Source: Hydrogenophilus sp. (lineage in GTDB: Bacteria; Pseudomonadota; Gammaproteobacteria; Burkholderiales; Thiobacillaceae). From it: a stretch of 64,000 nt of DNA. The position numbers were made by a program, and so were the translations under genes. This document shows, in pieces, positions 8,638-20,955 of the stretch (positions are counted from its first letter, which is position 1; each line of letters begins with the position of its first letter). Below the pieces are notes generated by a model. It had not been told where the DNA came from. It saw only the letters and a list, made by a program, of their open reading frames with translations, and did no database searches. The stretch is taken from NCBI GenBank assembly GCA_020725265.1, contig DYFK01000011.1:1-64000 (forward strand), read 5' to 3'.

Positions 8638-9041
8638 TCGAGACCCGCGTGCGCGTGCTCCGCAACGGCGATGGCGTCAGCTTCGTCGAGGCCACCGAAA
8701 AAAACGGCTGCGGCGCCTGCGCCAGCCAGGACAGTTGCGGCATTTCCGGCCTCGGCCGTTTCTTCAACCGTAAACGCCCGCCGATCGCGCTCGCCTGCGG
8801 CGAGGTCCGTCCCGGCCAGGAGCTGACCGTCGCGGTGGCCGAGGCCGATCTGCTCAAGGTCGGCCTGTGGGCCTACCTGCTGCCGGTCAGCCTCGCGGTC
8901 GCCGGCGCGCTGACGCTGGCCCGGCTGGGCGACGTCGGCGCGGCGGCGGGCGCCGCCTTCGGCCTCGGCGCCGGCCTGCTGCTGGCCCGGCGCTTTGCCG
9001 CCACCCCCAGAATTTCCATTACTTCCGGAGAAAAACCATGA
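8634..9041 (+). CDS. RseC/SoxR-reducing-system-like membrane protein
   Basis: A 135-aa protein from ATG 8634. It shows a GCGACASQDSCGI cysteine cluster (C-x2-C-x5-C) at about residues 26-35, then two hydrophobic spans (LLKVGLWAYLLPVSLAVAGAL; GAAAGAAFGLGAGLLLA), the RseC architecture. RseC normally accompanies the Rnf/Rsx ion-pumping complex; Rnf can supply low-potential electrons to nitrogenase. No rnf genes are in the window, so the partner is unknown. Its stop overlaps the ATG of the next gene (ATGA). Confidence 0.85.
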   Translation: MIETRVRVLRNGDGVSFVEATEKNGCGACASQDSCGISGLGRFFNRKRPPIALACGEVRPGQELTVAVAEADLLKVGLWAYLLPVSLAVAGALTLARLGDVGAAAGAAFGLGAGLLLARRFAATPRISITSGEKP

Positions 9042-9499
9042 CCGAAACCGTCGAACTCGACCCGATCCTGACCACCGATTTCATCAAGGAGATGTCCAAG
9101 CAGATGCGCGCCATCGACAGCTACGGTACCTACGATGGCTGGCCGGTGGAAAAGATTCTCGCGCCTTTCGTCAAGACCAAGGAGCAGCGTCGCGAGATTC
9201 CCGTGATCGGCGACCCGGACGAGGAAACCCTGGCGCGCGTGAAGTGCTTCTACAACGCCATCGCCGTGCTGATCGAAAAGGAATGCGGCCACATGGCGGT
9301 GCCCATGGTCAACATCACCCACGAAGGTTTCGGCCGCGCCCTGATCACCGTCGGCAAGCTGGTGGTGATGGACCGCACCGTGCGCGACGTCCACCGCTTC
9401 AGCTTCGACAGCCTGTCGAAGATGAAGGACGAGGCCGACAAACTGCTGTCGGTGGCGCTCGAAATCGTCGGCAAGTATCCCGAAGTGGCCGGGTTGTAA
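9038..9499 (+). CDS. NifX-associated nitrogen fixation protein (DUF269 family)
   Basis: A 153-aa protein with a TTCCGGAG ribosome site before ATG 9038. It carries the family hallmarks FIKEMSKQMRAIDSYGTYDGW and GFGRALITVGKLVVMDRTVRDVHRFGF-like sequence (here ...HRFSF). This family nearly always follows nifX or nifN in proteobacterial nif operons. Biochemical function is not established; a role in cofactor or electron-transfer maturation is assumed from context. Confidence 0.93.
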   Translation: MTETVELDPILTTDFIKEMSKQMRAIDSYGTYDGWPVEKILAPFVKTKEQRREIPVIGDPDEETLARVKCFYNAIAVLIEKECGHMAVPMVNITHEGFGRALITVGKLVVMDRTVRDVHRFSFDSLSKMKDEADKLLSVALEIVGKYPEVAGL

Positions 9500-9509
9500 G
9501 GAGTTGACG

Positions 9510-9719
9510 ATGACCGAGGAAGAACTGAAGGACCTCGACCGCGAGGTCAAGAAATTGAAGCGCATGGCCAGCGAATGGGCCTCGCAACTGCACGATCTGG
9601 TGGAAGACCGCCTGCCGGCCGGCTACCAGGAAATCCCGGGCATCGCCCAATCCACCTACGACGCCTGCAAGGCCTGGGCCGACGCCAACGCCCGCCTGGC
9701 GGCCGCCCAGAAAGGCTGA
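9510..9719 (+). CDS. CCE_0567-family metalloprotein (DUF683)
   Basis: A 69-aa helical protein MTEEELKDLDREVKKLKRMA... ending in RLAAAQKG. ATG 9510 follows TAAGGAG at good spacing; the TTG at 9504 is rejected because it lies within that ribosome site. The family is a small four-helix/coiled-coil metal-binding protein found directly after DUF269 genes in nif operons. The conserved DLHDLVEDRLP-like block is present (QLHDLVEDRLPAGYQEIPGI). Confidence 0.9.
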   Translation: MTEEELKDLDREVKKLKRMASEWASQLHDLVEDRLPAGYQEIPGIAQSTYDACKAWADANARLAAAQKG

Positions 9720-9722
9720 ACC

Positions 9723-10013
9723 ATGGACGCCTATACCGCATTGACCCGGGGCGGTGTCGCCTGGACCCCGGAATTCGTGGTCGATCTCAACCAGAAGGTC
9801 TGCATCGGCTGCGGCCGTTGTTACAAGGTCTGCCCGCGTGACGTGCTGTCGCTGGAGGAACGCGACGAGGACGAGATCGACGAGGACATGGACGAGGACC
9901 AGATGAGCGTGATGACCATCAAGAACGCCATGGACTGCATCGGCTGCGGCGCCTGCGGCCGGGTCTGTCCGAAGAACTGTTACACCCACGCGGCGATGCC
10001 GGTGGCGGCTTGA
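9723..10013 (+). CDS. fdxB: Nif-specific ferredoxin III, 2[4Fe-4S] (FdxB)
   Basis: A 96-aa ferredoxin with two cluster motifs, CIGCGRCYKVCP and CIGCGACGRVCPKNC. They are separated by a strongly acidic insert (ERDEDEIDEDMDEDQ) that likely forms the partner-docking surface. FdxB is a low-potential electron donor in nif operons, probably for nitrogenase or cofactor synthesis. It starts 3 bp after the preceding stop. Confidence 0.95.
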   Translation: MDAYTALTRGGVAWTPEFVVDLNQKVCIGCGRCYKVCPRDVLSLEERDEDEIDEDMDEDQMSVMTIKNAMDCIGCGACGRVCPKNCYTHAAMPVAA

Positions 10014-10068
10014 CCGGGCCCGCGCCCGCCGTCCGCCCCGCGCCGCCCCCACGAAAGGAATCGAAACA

Positions 10069-10392
10069 ATGCCCCGCCCGGAAAAACACGTCTTCGTCTG
10101 CTCCCAGGCCCGCCCGCCCGGCCATCCGCGCGGTTCCTGCGCCGACCGGGGCTGCCGCGACGTGCTCGACGAGTTCTACTTCCAGTTCCAGCAGCGCCAG
10201 TGCTTCGACAAGGTGGCGATCACCGCCACCGGCTGCATCGGCCCCTGCGGCAGCGGTCCCAACGTCCTGGTCTACCCGGAGGGCGTGATGTACGGCCCGG
10301 TGACCAAGGCCGACGTCGCCGCCATCTTCGACGAGCATCTGCTCGGCGACGCGCCGGTGGAACGCCTGAAGGTGCCGGCGGACGTCTGGTGA
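10069..10392 (+). CDS. Thioredoxin-like [2Fe-2S] ferredoxin
   Basis: A 107-aa protein MPRPEKHVFVCSQARPPGHPRGSC... with the Shethna-type/thioredoxin-like ferredoxin pattern: Cys12 and Cys24 near the N-terminus, and ATGCIGPCGSGPNVLVYPEG carrying the C-terminal Cys pair, followed by MYGPVTKADVAAIFDEHLL. Such ferredoxins are frequent in nif regions and bind one 2Fe-2S cluster. A GAAAGGAA ribosome site precedes ATG 10069. The stop overlaps the next ATG as TGATG. Confidence 0.93.
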   Translation: MPRPEKHVFVCSQARPPGHPRGSCADRGCRDVLDEFYFQFQQRQCFDKVAITATGCIGPCGSGPNVLVYPEGVMYGPVTKADVAAIFDEHLLGDAPVERLKVPADVW

Positions 10393-10751
10393 TGGCGAGC
10401 ATGCTGCCGCCCGAAATCGAGGCGAGCGCCCGCCATCTGGTGGAGATGCTGCGCGGCGAGGCGATCAAGTACGTCGCGGTCGGCGGCCTGCCCGACATCC
10501 GTCTGGAAGCGGCCGTTTTCGTCGTGGTCACCGATCCGGCCAACGGCCTGCCCGGCTACGAGGGTGTCTGGCGCAACGCGCTGAACGAGCGGGTCGGCCG
10601 CATCCTGTTCAACAGCGATGGCAGCTATTACGCGGAATACGACCTGTGCGTGCGCCATCCGGGCAAGCCGCGCTGGTTCATCGAGGCGATCGCCGCCTGG
10701 GGCCGCGATGGCGTGGTCAAGGCGGAAGCCCGCCTGCTGCCCTTTGTCTGA
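10392..10751 (+). CDS. Nif-operon protein of unknown function (119 aa)
   Basis: MASMLPPEIEASARHLVEML... continuing with IKYVAVGGLPDIRLEAAVFVVV and RILFNSDGSYYAEYDLCVRHP. It is soluble, mixed alpha/beta, with one cysteine and no motif I recognise. The TGATG overlap with the ferredoxin gene shows it is co-translated with that electron carrier. The alternating hydrophobic strands suggest a small beta-sheet binding domain, but no function can be assigned. Confidence 0.75.
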   Translation: MASMLPPEIEASARHLVEMLRGEAIKYVAVGGLPDIRLEAAVFVVVTDPANGLPGYEGVWRNALNERVGRILFNSDGSYYAEYDLCVRHPGKPRWFIEAIAAWGRDGVVKAEARLLPFV

Positions 10752-11217
10752 CGCCGTCAAGGCCGCCGCCGGCCCCGGCGGCGACGGCGCCGATTTCTCC
10801 GCCGGGCCGCGCCTGATCCTGGCGCACAAGCAGCGCACCAGCGCGCGTCTGCGTTTCCTGCTGTTCAGCCACGGTCTGACCGCCTTCGCGCCGCTGCCCG
10901 CGTTGTCGACACTGGACGAAGCCGACGCGCGGGAATCGACGCTGGCCTATCATCCGGTGGCCTGGCTGCGCGCCGCCGAAACCCGGCTCGGCCTGCCGGC
11001 CGGCAGCCTGAAGCTGGAAACCGAATTCGACGCCACCGTGTCGACGCCGGACGGACCGGTGGTGGTGCTCCTGGCCAGCCTGGAGACCATCGACCCGCCG
11101 TTCGCCGAGGCGGCGGCGCTGGACGCGCGCTTCATCGCCATCACCGAGGCGCGCGGCCGGCCGCCGGTGGAACTGGAGCTGTTGCGCCGCGCCTATGCCT
11201 GTCTGCTGGGGGGCTGA
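10744..11217 (+). CDS. Nif-operon protein of unknown function (157 aa)
   Basis: Coding similarity in composition begins near LSDAVKAAAGPGGDG, so a TTG at 10744 overlapping the previous stop is my best start; ATG 10618 would overlap the upstream gene by over 130 nt. The sequence includes PRLILAHKQRTSARLRFLLFSHGLTAFAPL and VVVLLASLETIDPPFAEAAALDARFIAITEARG. It is soluble, with no cysteine motif and no recognised family. Its position between a ferredoxin and nifZ argues for a nitrogenase-accessory role. Confidence 0.6.
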   Translation: MSDAVKAAAGPGGDGADFSAGPRLILAHKQRTSARLRFLLFSHGLTAFAPLPALSTLDEADARESTLAYHPVAWLRAAETRLGLPAGSLKLETEFDATVSTPDGPVVVLLASLETIDPPFAEAAALDARFIAITEARGRPPVELELLRRAYACLLGG

Positions 11218-11257
11218 TGCCCGCGCGCGCCACCCGGATTTTTTCAAGGAGAAGCGC

Positions 11258-11557
11258 ATGCCCCGATTCGAGTTGGGCGATCTGGTCCACGCCGCCATCG
11301 ACCTGTACAACGACCCGGTCGAGGAAACCGGCGCCAGCGCCATTCCCGACGTTGCCCCGGATGCCCTGCTGGCAGCCGCCGGCACGCGCGGCGTGGTGGT
11401 CAACGTCGGCCATCCGCAAGCGGCGCCGGACGAGGAAATCTATCTGGTCCGCTTCGAAACCGGCGCCGACGGCAATCTCGGCGAGCCGATCGGCTGCCTG
11501 CGCGAGGAATTGCAGGCGCCTCCGGATCTGGCGCCGCCGGTAACCGTGCCGGCATGA
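11258..11557 (+). CDS. nifZ: NifZ-family protein (short copy)
   Basis: A 99-aa protein with the NifZ pattern: FELGDLVHAAIDLYNDP, then ALLAAAGTRGVVVNVGHPQAAPDEEIYLVRFETG and GEPIGCLREEL. NifZ takes part in MoFe-protein P-cluster assembly. A second, longer NifZ is encoded at 30878-31327; this copy has one beta-barrel unit and lies in the nifN operon. AAGGAGAAG precedes the ATG. The end overlaps the next gene by 4 bp (ATGA). Confidence 0.9.
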   Translation: MPRFELGDLVHAAIDLYNDPVEETGASAIPDVAPDALLAAAGTRGVVVNVGHPQAAPDEEIYLVRFETGADGNLGEPIGCLREELQAPPDLAPPVTVPA

Positions 11558-13116
11558 GCGAGGCCACCCCGGCGGACGTGGTCCGCGCCTATCACCAGCG
11601 CACCAAGCATCGCCTGGACGCTTACGCCGCCGGCCCCGGCAGCCTGGACTGGGACGCCCAGCCGGACCCGTTCCGGCGTTGGCTCGGCGCCGAGACCCTG
11701 GCCCTGCCGCGTGACGCCGGCCGTCGCGATGTCGACTGGCACGCGCTCGGCCAACCCCGGCCCGCCGTCGAGCCCGATGCCGACGCGCTCGGCGACCTGC
11801 TCCAGCTATGCGCCGGCATCACCGCCTGGAAAGCCTACGCCGGCAGCCGCTGGGCGCTGCGCGCGCATCCGTCCTCGGGCAACCTGCATCCGACCGAAAC
11901 CTGGGTGATCGCGCGCGGCGTCGCCGGTCTGGCCGACGGCCTGTATCACTACCAGAGCCGTGACCACGGCCTGGAACGCCGCGCCGACGGCCTGATCGAG
12001 CCGGGCCCGGCCGGACTCTGGCTGGGCTTCAGTTCGATTGCCTGGCGCGAGGCCTGGAAGTACGGCGAGCGCGCCTTCCGCTATTGCCAGCTCGACATGG
12101 GCCATGTGCTCGCCGCCGTCGCCAGCGCGGCCGCCCTGCTCGGCTGGCGACCACGCGTGCTGGCGCTCGACTGCGCAACGCTGACGGCCGCATTGGGACT
12201 GGACCGGACCGCCGATTTCGCCGGCGTCGAAACCGAGGACGCGGAAGTCATCCTGGCCCTGAGCCCGGCCGACGCCGGCCCGCCGCCGACGCGCTGGGCC
12301 ACATGGCACGGCCTGCCCAGCCTGCTCGACCCGCGACCGATGTACCGCTGGCCGGTGATCGACGAAGTCACCGTCGCCAGCCGGGGCATGGCACCGGCCA
12401 CGCCGATGCCGGCACCGATGCCGGCGCCGGTCACGACCGTGGCGGGCATCGGCGCCGTCGAGGTCATCCTCAAGCGGCGCAGCGCCCAGTCCTTCGACGG
12501 TCGCTCGATCCTGCCGGCGTCGCTGTTCCCGCGCCTGCTCTCGGCCCTGACGCCGGGGGGCGCGCCGGTCTGGGCGCTGTGGCCCTGGCCGCCGCGCGTG
12601 CACGTGGTGATGATGGCGCACCGGGTCGAGGAACTCGCCGCCGGCGTCTATCTGCTGCCGCGTTCCGAGGCCGGCGCCGACGCGCTGCGCCAGGCCATGC
12701 GCGACGATCTCGCCTGGGAAAACGTGGAACCGGCGGTGACGCCGCCAGGCACGCCGACGCTCCGGCGCCTGGTCCGCGCCCGCTGCGCCAACGCCGCGCG
12801 CACCGTGTCCTGCCACCAGGACATCGCCGCCGATTGCGCGGTCGCCTTCATGCTGGTGGCCGAGTTCGACGCGCCGATCGCGGAAAACCCCGCCGCCTAC
12901 CGCCACCTGCACTGGGAAGCCGGCATGATCGGCCACCAGCTCTATCTGGAGGCGGAGGCGGCCGGCTGGCGCGGCACCGGCATCGGCTGCTTCTTCGACG
13001 ACGCCATCCACGACATCCTCGGCCTCGCCGATACCCGTTTCCAGGTGCTCTACCACTTCTCGGTGGGCGTGCCGGTCGACGACCCGCGTCTGCTCACCCT
13101 GCCCGCCTATGACTGA
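11554..13116 (+). CDS. Tandem nitroreductase / SagB-ThcOx-family dehydrogenase in nif operon
   Basis: A 520-aa protein with two nitroreductase-like halves. The first, about residues 80-250, includes AYAGSRWALRAHPSSGNLHPTETWV, the SagB/ThcOx FMN-site signature, and DGLYHYQSRDHGLE. The second, about residues 300-515, includes IEVILKRRSAQSFDGRS-type sequence (here VEVILKRRSAQSFDG) and GMIGHQLYLEAEAAGWRGTGIGCFFDD. Related FMN enzymes oxidise azolines in RiPP synthesis, but no RiPP genes are here. Genes of this type recur in nif operons with unknown function; a redox step in nitrogenase maturation is inference. It overlaps nifZ (4 bp) and the next gene (8 bp). Confidence 0.88.
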   Translation: MSEATPADVVRAYHQRTKHRLDAYAAGPGSLDWDAQPDPFRRWLGAETLALPRDAGRRDVDWHALGQPRPAVEPDADALGDLLQLCAGITAWKAYAGSRWALRAHPSSGNLHPTETWVIARGVAGLADGLYHYQSRDHGLERRADGLIEPGPAGLWLGFSSIAWREAWKYGERAFRYCQLDMGHVLAAVASAAALLGWRPRVLALDCATLTAALGLDRTADFAGVETEDAEVILALSPADAGPPPTRWATWHGLPSLLDPRPMYRWPVIDEVTVASRGMAPATPMPAPMPAPVTTVAGIGAVEVILKRRSAQSFDGRSILPASLFPRLLSALTPGGAPVWALWPWPPRVHVVMMAHRVEELAAGVYLLPRSEAGADALRQAMRDDLAWENVEPAVTPPGTPTLRRLVRARCANAARTVSCHQDIAADCAVAFMLVAEFDAPIAENPAAYRHLHWEAGMIGHQLYLEAEAAGWRGTGIGCFFDDAIHDILGLADTRFQVLYHFSVGVPVDDPRLLTLPAYD

Positions 13117-13570
13117 AACCGCCGCGCCGGAGAACCTGTTGCGCCGGGCCATGGCCGATTACCGGACCGATCCGGCGCGCGCCGATTTCCTGCTTGAGTG
13201 CGCCTGCGCGCAAGCGGCCGACCCGCTGCCACTGCTGCGGGTCGGCTACAAGTTCTACAACCGTCAGCGCCGCTTCGAACTGGCCGAGGAGTTCGCCGGG
13301 CGCGCGCTCGCCGAAGCCGGCCGGCGCTGCGGCCTGCCGGCCGATCCGGCCGACTGGCGGCGCGAACAGTTACCCGCCTGGGACACGCCCGAAGCCAGTC
13401 AGGCGCTGCTCGCGCTCAAGGCGCTGGCGTTCCTGGCGCTGCGCCGCGAGACCCCGGACCGGGCCGCCGGCCATCTGGCCATCCTGGCCGCGCTCGACAC
13501 CGACGATGGCAGCGGCGCCTCGGTGGTCGCCGCGCTGGCCGCCGTCATCGACGCGGCCGGGCCGGACTGA
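13109..13570 (+). CDS. TPR-like helical protein, nif-associated (paralogue of 29932-30447)
   Basis: A 153-aa all-helical protein. The block ADPLPLLRVGYKFYNRQRRFELAEEFAGRALAEAG resembles a tetratricopeptide pair, and C-terminal helices end ...VAALAAVIDAAGPD. It aligns over its length with the gene between cysE and nifW: both have an aromatic Y-[KR]-[FY]-[YF] helix followed by LE/E-A-RA helices, then LG/CGLPADPADW and LGFPDDWTR. No enzymatic motif is present. It is probably a scaffold or chaperone for Nif components (inference). It is the last gene of the nifN operon and is convergent with nifF. Confidence 0.75.
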   Translation: MTETAAPENLLRRAMADYRTDPARADFLLECACAQAADPLPLLRVGYKFYNRQRRFELAEEFAGRALAEAGRRCGLPADPADWRREQLPAWDTPEASQALLALKALAFLALRRETPDRAAGHLAILAALDTDDGSGASVVAALAAVIDAAGPD

Positions 13571-13592
13571 CCCGGCCGCCGCCGCCCGGCGT

Positions 13593-17382
<3,790 letters not shown>

Positions 17383-17390
<8 letters not shown>

Positions 17391-19980
17391 GCCCGGCCTC
17401 GTCGCACAGCTTCAACAGGCGCTCGAAATCGAAGCCGTCGATCAGCGCGTCGATACCGTCGGCGACGGCCGGATGGCTGGCGCGCAGTTCCCGCGTGATC
17501 GCGCGCGCGGCCTCGGGATCGAGCCGCTCCGCCTCGCGGCGCAGGTCGGTGATGGTCGCGGCCGGCAACCCGGCCAGGGACAGCGGCGGCTCCGTCGTCA
17601 CCGGCGCTGGCGCCGACGCCATCTCCGTCGCCGGAGCGGTCTGCCCGCCACCATTCAGGAGGCTGGCCAGTCGGGCCAGCAGATGGTCGATCTCGATCGG
17701 CTTGCGGATCACGTCGTCGCAACCGGCGGCCAGGATCGCCGGCCGGTCGTCCTCGAAGGCGGAGGCGGTGAGCGCCAGGATCGGCGGTTTGTCGCCGCCC
17801 GGCAGCGCGCGAATCGCGCGCGTTGCCTGATAGCCGTCCAGCACCGGCATGCGCATGTCCATCAGCACCAGTTCCGGCATCCAGGCCTTGAACAGCTCGA
17901 CCGCCGCGCGGCCATCGGCGGCCAGGCGGACCTGGTAACCGGCGCGTTCCAGCATCTGGCGGACCAGTTCGCGGTTGTCCGGGTGGTCCTCGGCGACCAG
18001 GATGCGACGCGCCGCGACGTCGGCGGCCGGCGTGGCCTGGACGCGCGCGTCCCACGCCGGCGGCGGCGCGGCTTCCCGTGCCGGCAACGTCAACCGGAAG
18101 GTGGAGCCCTGTCCGGGTTCGCTCTCGACCGCGAGCGCGCCGCCGAGCAGATGCGTGAACTCCCGGCAGATGGTCAGGCCCAGGCCGGTGCCCTCGCCGC
18201 CGCGGATACCGGCGTCGGTCTGGTAGAACGCCTGGAAGATCCGGTCGAGCTCGGCGGCGGCGATGCCGACACCGGTGTCGCGCACCTCGAAACGCAACAC
18301 GGCGCGCGCCTCGCCGGGCGCCACCGGCATGCGCGCCGCGGTCAGCGCCACCTCGCCGCGCTCGGTGTATTTCACCGCGTTGATGAGCAGGTTGAGCAGG
18401 ATCTGGCGCAACTTGCCGGGATCGGTCTCGATATGGCGGGGCAGCTCGGGCGCCAGCTCCAGACGCAGCTCCAACCCCTTGGCGCGGGCGCGCGGATCGA
18501 CCACCTCGACCAGCGTGGCCAGCAGCTCGGGCAGATCGACGATGTCCGGGTGGGCGCTGGCGCGGCCGGCCTCGATGCGCGAGATGTCGAGCACGTCGTT
18601 GATCAGCGCCAGCAGATGCTGGCCACTCTTGTCGACGATGGCGAGGTTGCCGCGCTGGTCCTCGGGAATGCGCGCGTCGCGCGCCATCAGCTGGGCGAAA
18701 CCGAGTATGGCGTTGAGCGGCGTGCGCAGTTCGTGGCTCATGTTGGCGAGAAACACACTCTTGGCGCGGCTGGCGGCCTCGGCGGCTTCCTTGGCGCGCG
18801 CCAGCTCGGCGGTGCGGCTGGCGACCAGTTCCTCCAGATGCTCGCGATGGCGCGCCAGCTCGGTTTCGGCGGCCTTGCGCGCGGTGATGTCGCGGCCGAT
18901 GCCGAGCACACCGATGACCCGGCCGTCGCCGTCGCGCATCGGCGTCTTCACGGTCTCCAGCAGTTCGCGGTGGCCGTCGTCGGCGAAGGTGATCCACTCC
19001 TCGTTGACGCTGGGCCCGCCGGCGGCCATGGCCTTGCGGTCGTGCTCACGGAAAAAGTCGGCCAGATCGGCCGTCACGAAGTCGTGATCGGTCTTGCCGA
19101 CGATGGCCGCCTCGGGCGCGCCGAAGAAGCGTTCGAAGCGAGCGTTGCAGGACAGGTAGACACCGTCGACGTCCTTCAGCCAGACCAGGTCGGGCAGGGT
19201 CTGCAACAGCGTGCGCAGATGCGACTCGCGGTCGCGCAGCGCGCGTTCGCGTTCGGCCAGGGTGTCCAGCATCTGGTCGAAGGCCTGACCGAGCTGGGCG
19301 GCTTCGTCGATGCCGCTGGCATGGACGCGGCGCCCGGCATCGCCGGCCTGGACCGCGTCCGTGACCGCCTGGATGGCATGCAGCCGGCGGGTCAGGCGCA
19401 AGCCCATGATACCGGCGAGCAGGGCGCCGAACAGGATGGCGGCGAGCGCGTAGAGCATGCCGTCGCGGGTGATCGCCGCCAAGCGCTGACCGGTGATCCG
19501 CTGGCCGACGCCGACGCGCGCCCAGCCGATCTGACGATCGGCCAGGAGTACCGGCCCGAGCACGTCGACCAGATCGGCGTCGTGGCTGAGGATGAGCGGT
19601 CCACCGGCTTGGCCGGCTTCACCGGTCTTGGGCAGGTCGAGCAGATACTGGTTCAGGCGTGACGGGTCGGTATGGGCGAGCACCTGGCCACGCGCGTCCA
19701 GGATCATCGCGTACAGCAGTTCGGGGTAATGACTCTGGGCCAGCACGATTTCGCGCAGCCCCTGGTAGTCGCGCGCGGCCAGCCAGCCCGCCGACGAGGT
19801 CGCGATGGCGCGCGCCAGGGCGGTGGCCTGCTCGGTCTGACGATCGAGCAGCATGGACTCCTGGCGCGTGGTGAGATCCCAGACGAACAGGGCCATCATC
19901 ACCGCGTGCACCAGGGCGACGCCGAGGATGAGCTGGCGCCGGACGGTGCCGAACAACAGGGCTTGCAGGCGTGCCTTCAT
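17383..19980 (-). CDS. Periplasmic-sensing HAMP-PAS hybrid histidine kinase
   Basis: An 865-aa kinase; ATG 19980 (MKARLQALLFGTVRRQL) is followed directly by TM1, so it is preferred over the frame's upstream Met. Residues 40-165 are a periplasmic single-Cache-like sensor, TM2 is near 175-195, then HAMP and a PAS domain (DLVWLKDVDGVYLSCNARFERFFG). HisKA contains H416 (SHELRTP), the HATPase reads NLLINAVKYTE and GTGLGLTIC, and the receiver has D708 (MDMRMPVLDGY). It follows the PhnD-like lipoprotein gene, suggesting that protein presents a ligand to this sensor. The C-terminal helical tail resembles that of the neighbouring kinase. Confidence 0.92.
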
Positions 19981-20011
19981 GGCCGGAGCGCGCGATCCGC
20001 GACCAGCACCG

Positions 20012-20941
20012 TCATGGTTCCACCGGGCGCACGTCGCGCTCGAAACCGGCGACGTAATCGCGCACCCGATCGTAGTCGGCATCGTCGGCGGGGTGGAAAC
20101 GCGCGGTGCTCATGGCGGCGAGAATGGCCGCGCCCTCCGGCGCCTCGGCCAGGCCGAGCAGCAGCGCGCGCACCCGTTCGACCAGATCGGCGGGCGCGTC
20201 GGTACGCGCCATCACCGAGTTGTTCATCAAGGACGGCGTCTCCCAGATCACCTTGAGTTGGGCGGCCTCGGCCGGATGATCCTTCTGGAACAGCCGCCAG
20301 GGTGGCGGCCAGGTCGCGGCGGCGGCGACGCCGCCCAGATAGGCGTTCATGATCGACGACTCCTGCGAGCCGACGTAGCGGTTGTCGATGTCCCGGTTGA
20401 CGTCGATGCCCTGCTGGTGCAGGAAATACTGGGGCATCACGCAGGCGGCCAGGGCCGTGGGCGACGGGTAGCTGACCGCCTTGCCGCGCAGGTCGGCCGG
20501 TGTCCGCACGCGGCTGTCGCGGCGGACGATGAAGATGCCCTTGAAATCCTCGGCGTCGCCGGCCATGGCGATGACGCGGTAGCCCGCCTTCATCGCCTCC
20601 AGGGTCTGCCAGGGGTTGGGTAGCAGGAATTCCGGCGCGCCGGCCCGGAACTTGGTTTCGTAGGCCTGGTAATCGCGCGAGGCTTCCAGCTCGAAGCGGG
20701 CATCATCGAGATGGACGTTGAGGTAATCGATCAGCGGCTGGTAAGCCTCCGACAACTTGTTCGGGTTGTGGAGGGGATGAATGGCCAGGCGGTACAGCGC
20801 CCGTTCGGCCGGCGCCGGCGCGGTGCCGTAGCGGGGACCGTTCGGCGTCTCACCGGCGCGATCGCAGCCGGTCTGCGCCAGCGCGGCCAGTGCCGCCAGC
20901 AGGAGCAGGCGGCGACCGGGAGAATGGCGGCGGGCGGACAT
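20012..20941 (-). CDS. PhnD-like phosphate/phosphonate-type substrate-binding lipoprotein
   Basis: A 309-aa protein from ATG 20941. MSARRHSPGRRLLLLAALAALAQTGC ends in a lipobox (QTGC), so it is probably a lipoprotein. The mature protein has PhnD/SBP family features: YRLAIHPLHNPNKLSEAYQPLIDYL near the N-terminus, FRAGAPEFLLPNPWQTLEA, and DLRGKAVSYPSPTALAACVMPQYFL. No ABC permease or ATPase gene is nearby. It sits between a GGDEF-EAL regulator and two histidine kinases, so a ligand-sensing rather than transport role is likely (inference). Confidence 0.9.
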   Translation of the reverse strand: MSARRHSPGRRLLLLAALAALAQTGCDRAGETPNGPRYGTAPAPAERALYRLAIHPLHNPNKLSEAYQPLIDYLNVHLDDARFELEASRDYQAYETKFRAGAPEFLLPNPWQTLEAMKAGYRVIAMAGDAEDFKGIFIVRRDSRVRTPADLRGKAVSYPSPTALAACVMPQYFLHQQGIDVNRDIDNRYVGSQESSIMNAYLGGVAAAATWPPPWRLFQKDHPAEAAQLKVIWETPSLMNNSVMARTDAPADLVERVRALLLGLAEAPEGAAILAAMSTARFHPADDADYDRVRDYVAGFERDVRPVEP

Positions 20942-20955
20942 CACATCGTTCCGCT

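Noticed and set aside
11554-13116. RiPP (azole) biosynthesis cluster
   Set aside because: Only the SagB-like dehydrogenase is present; no cyclodehydratase or precursor peptide is visible and the gene is embedded in a nif operon.
20012-20941. Phosphonate transport (phnD) operon
   Set aside because: The protein fold fits, but there is no phnC or phnE and all neighbours are signalling genes, so a transport call is not supported.
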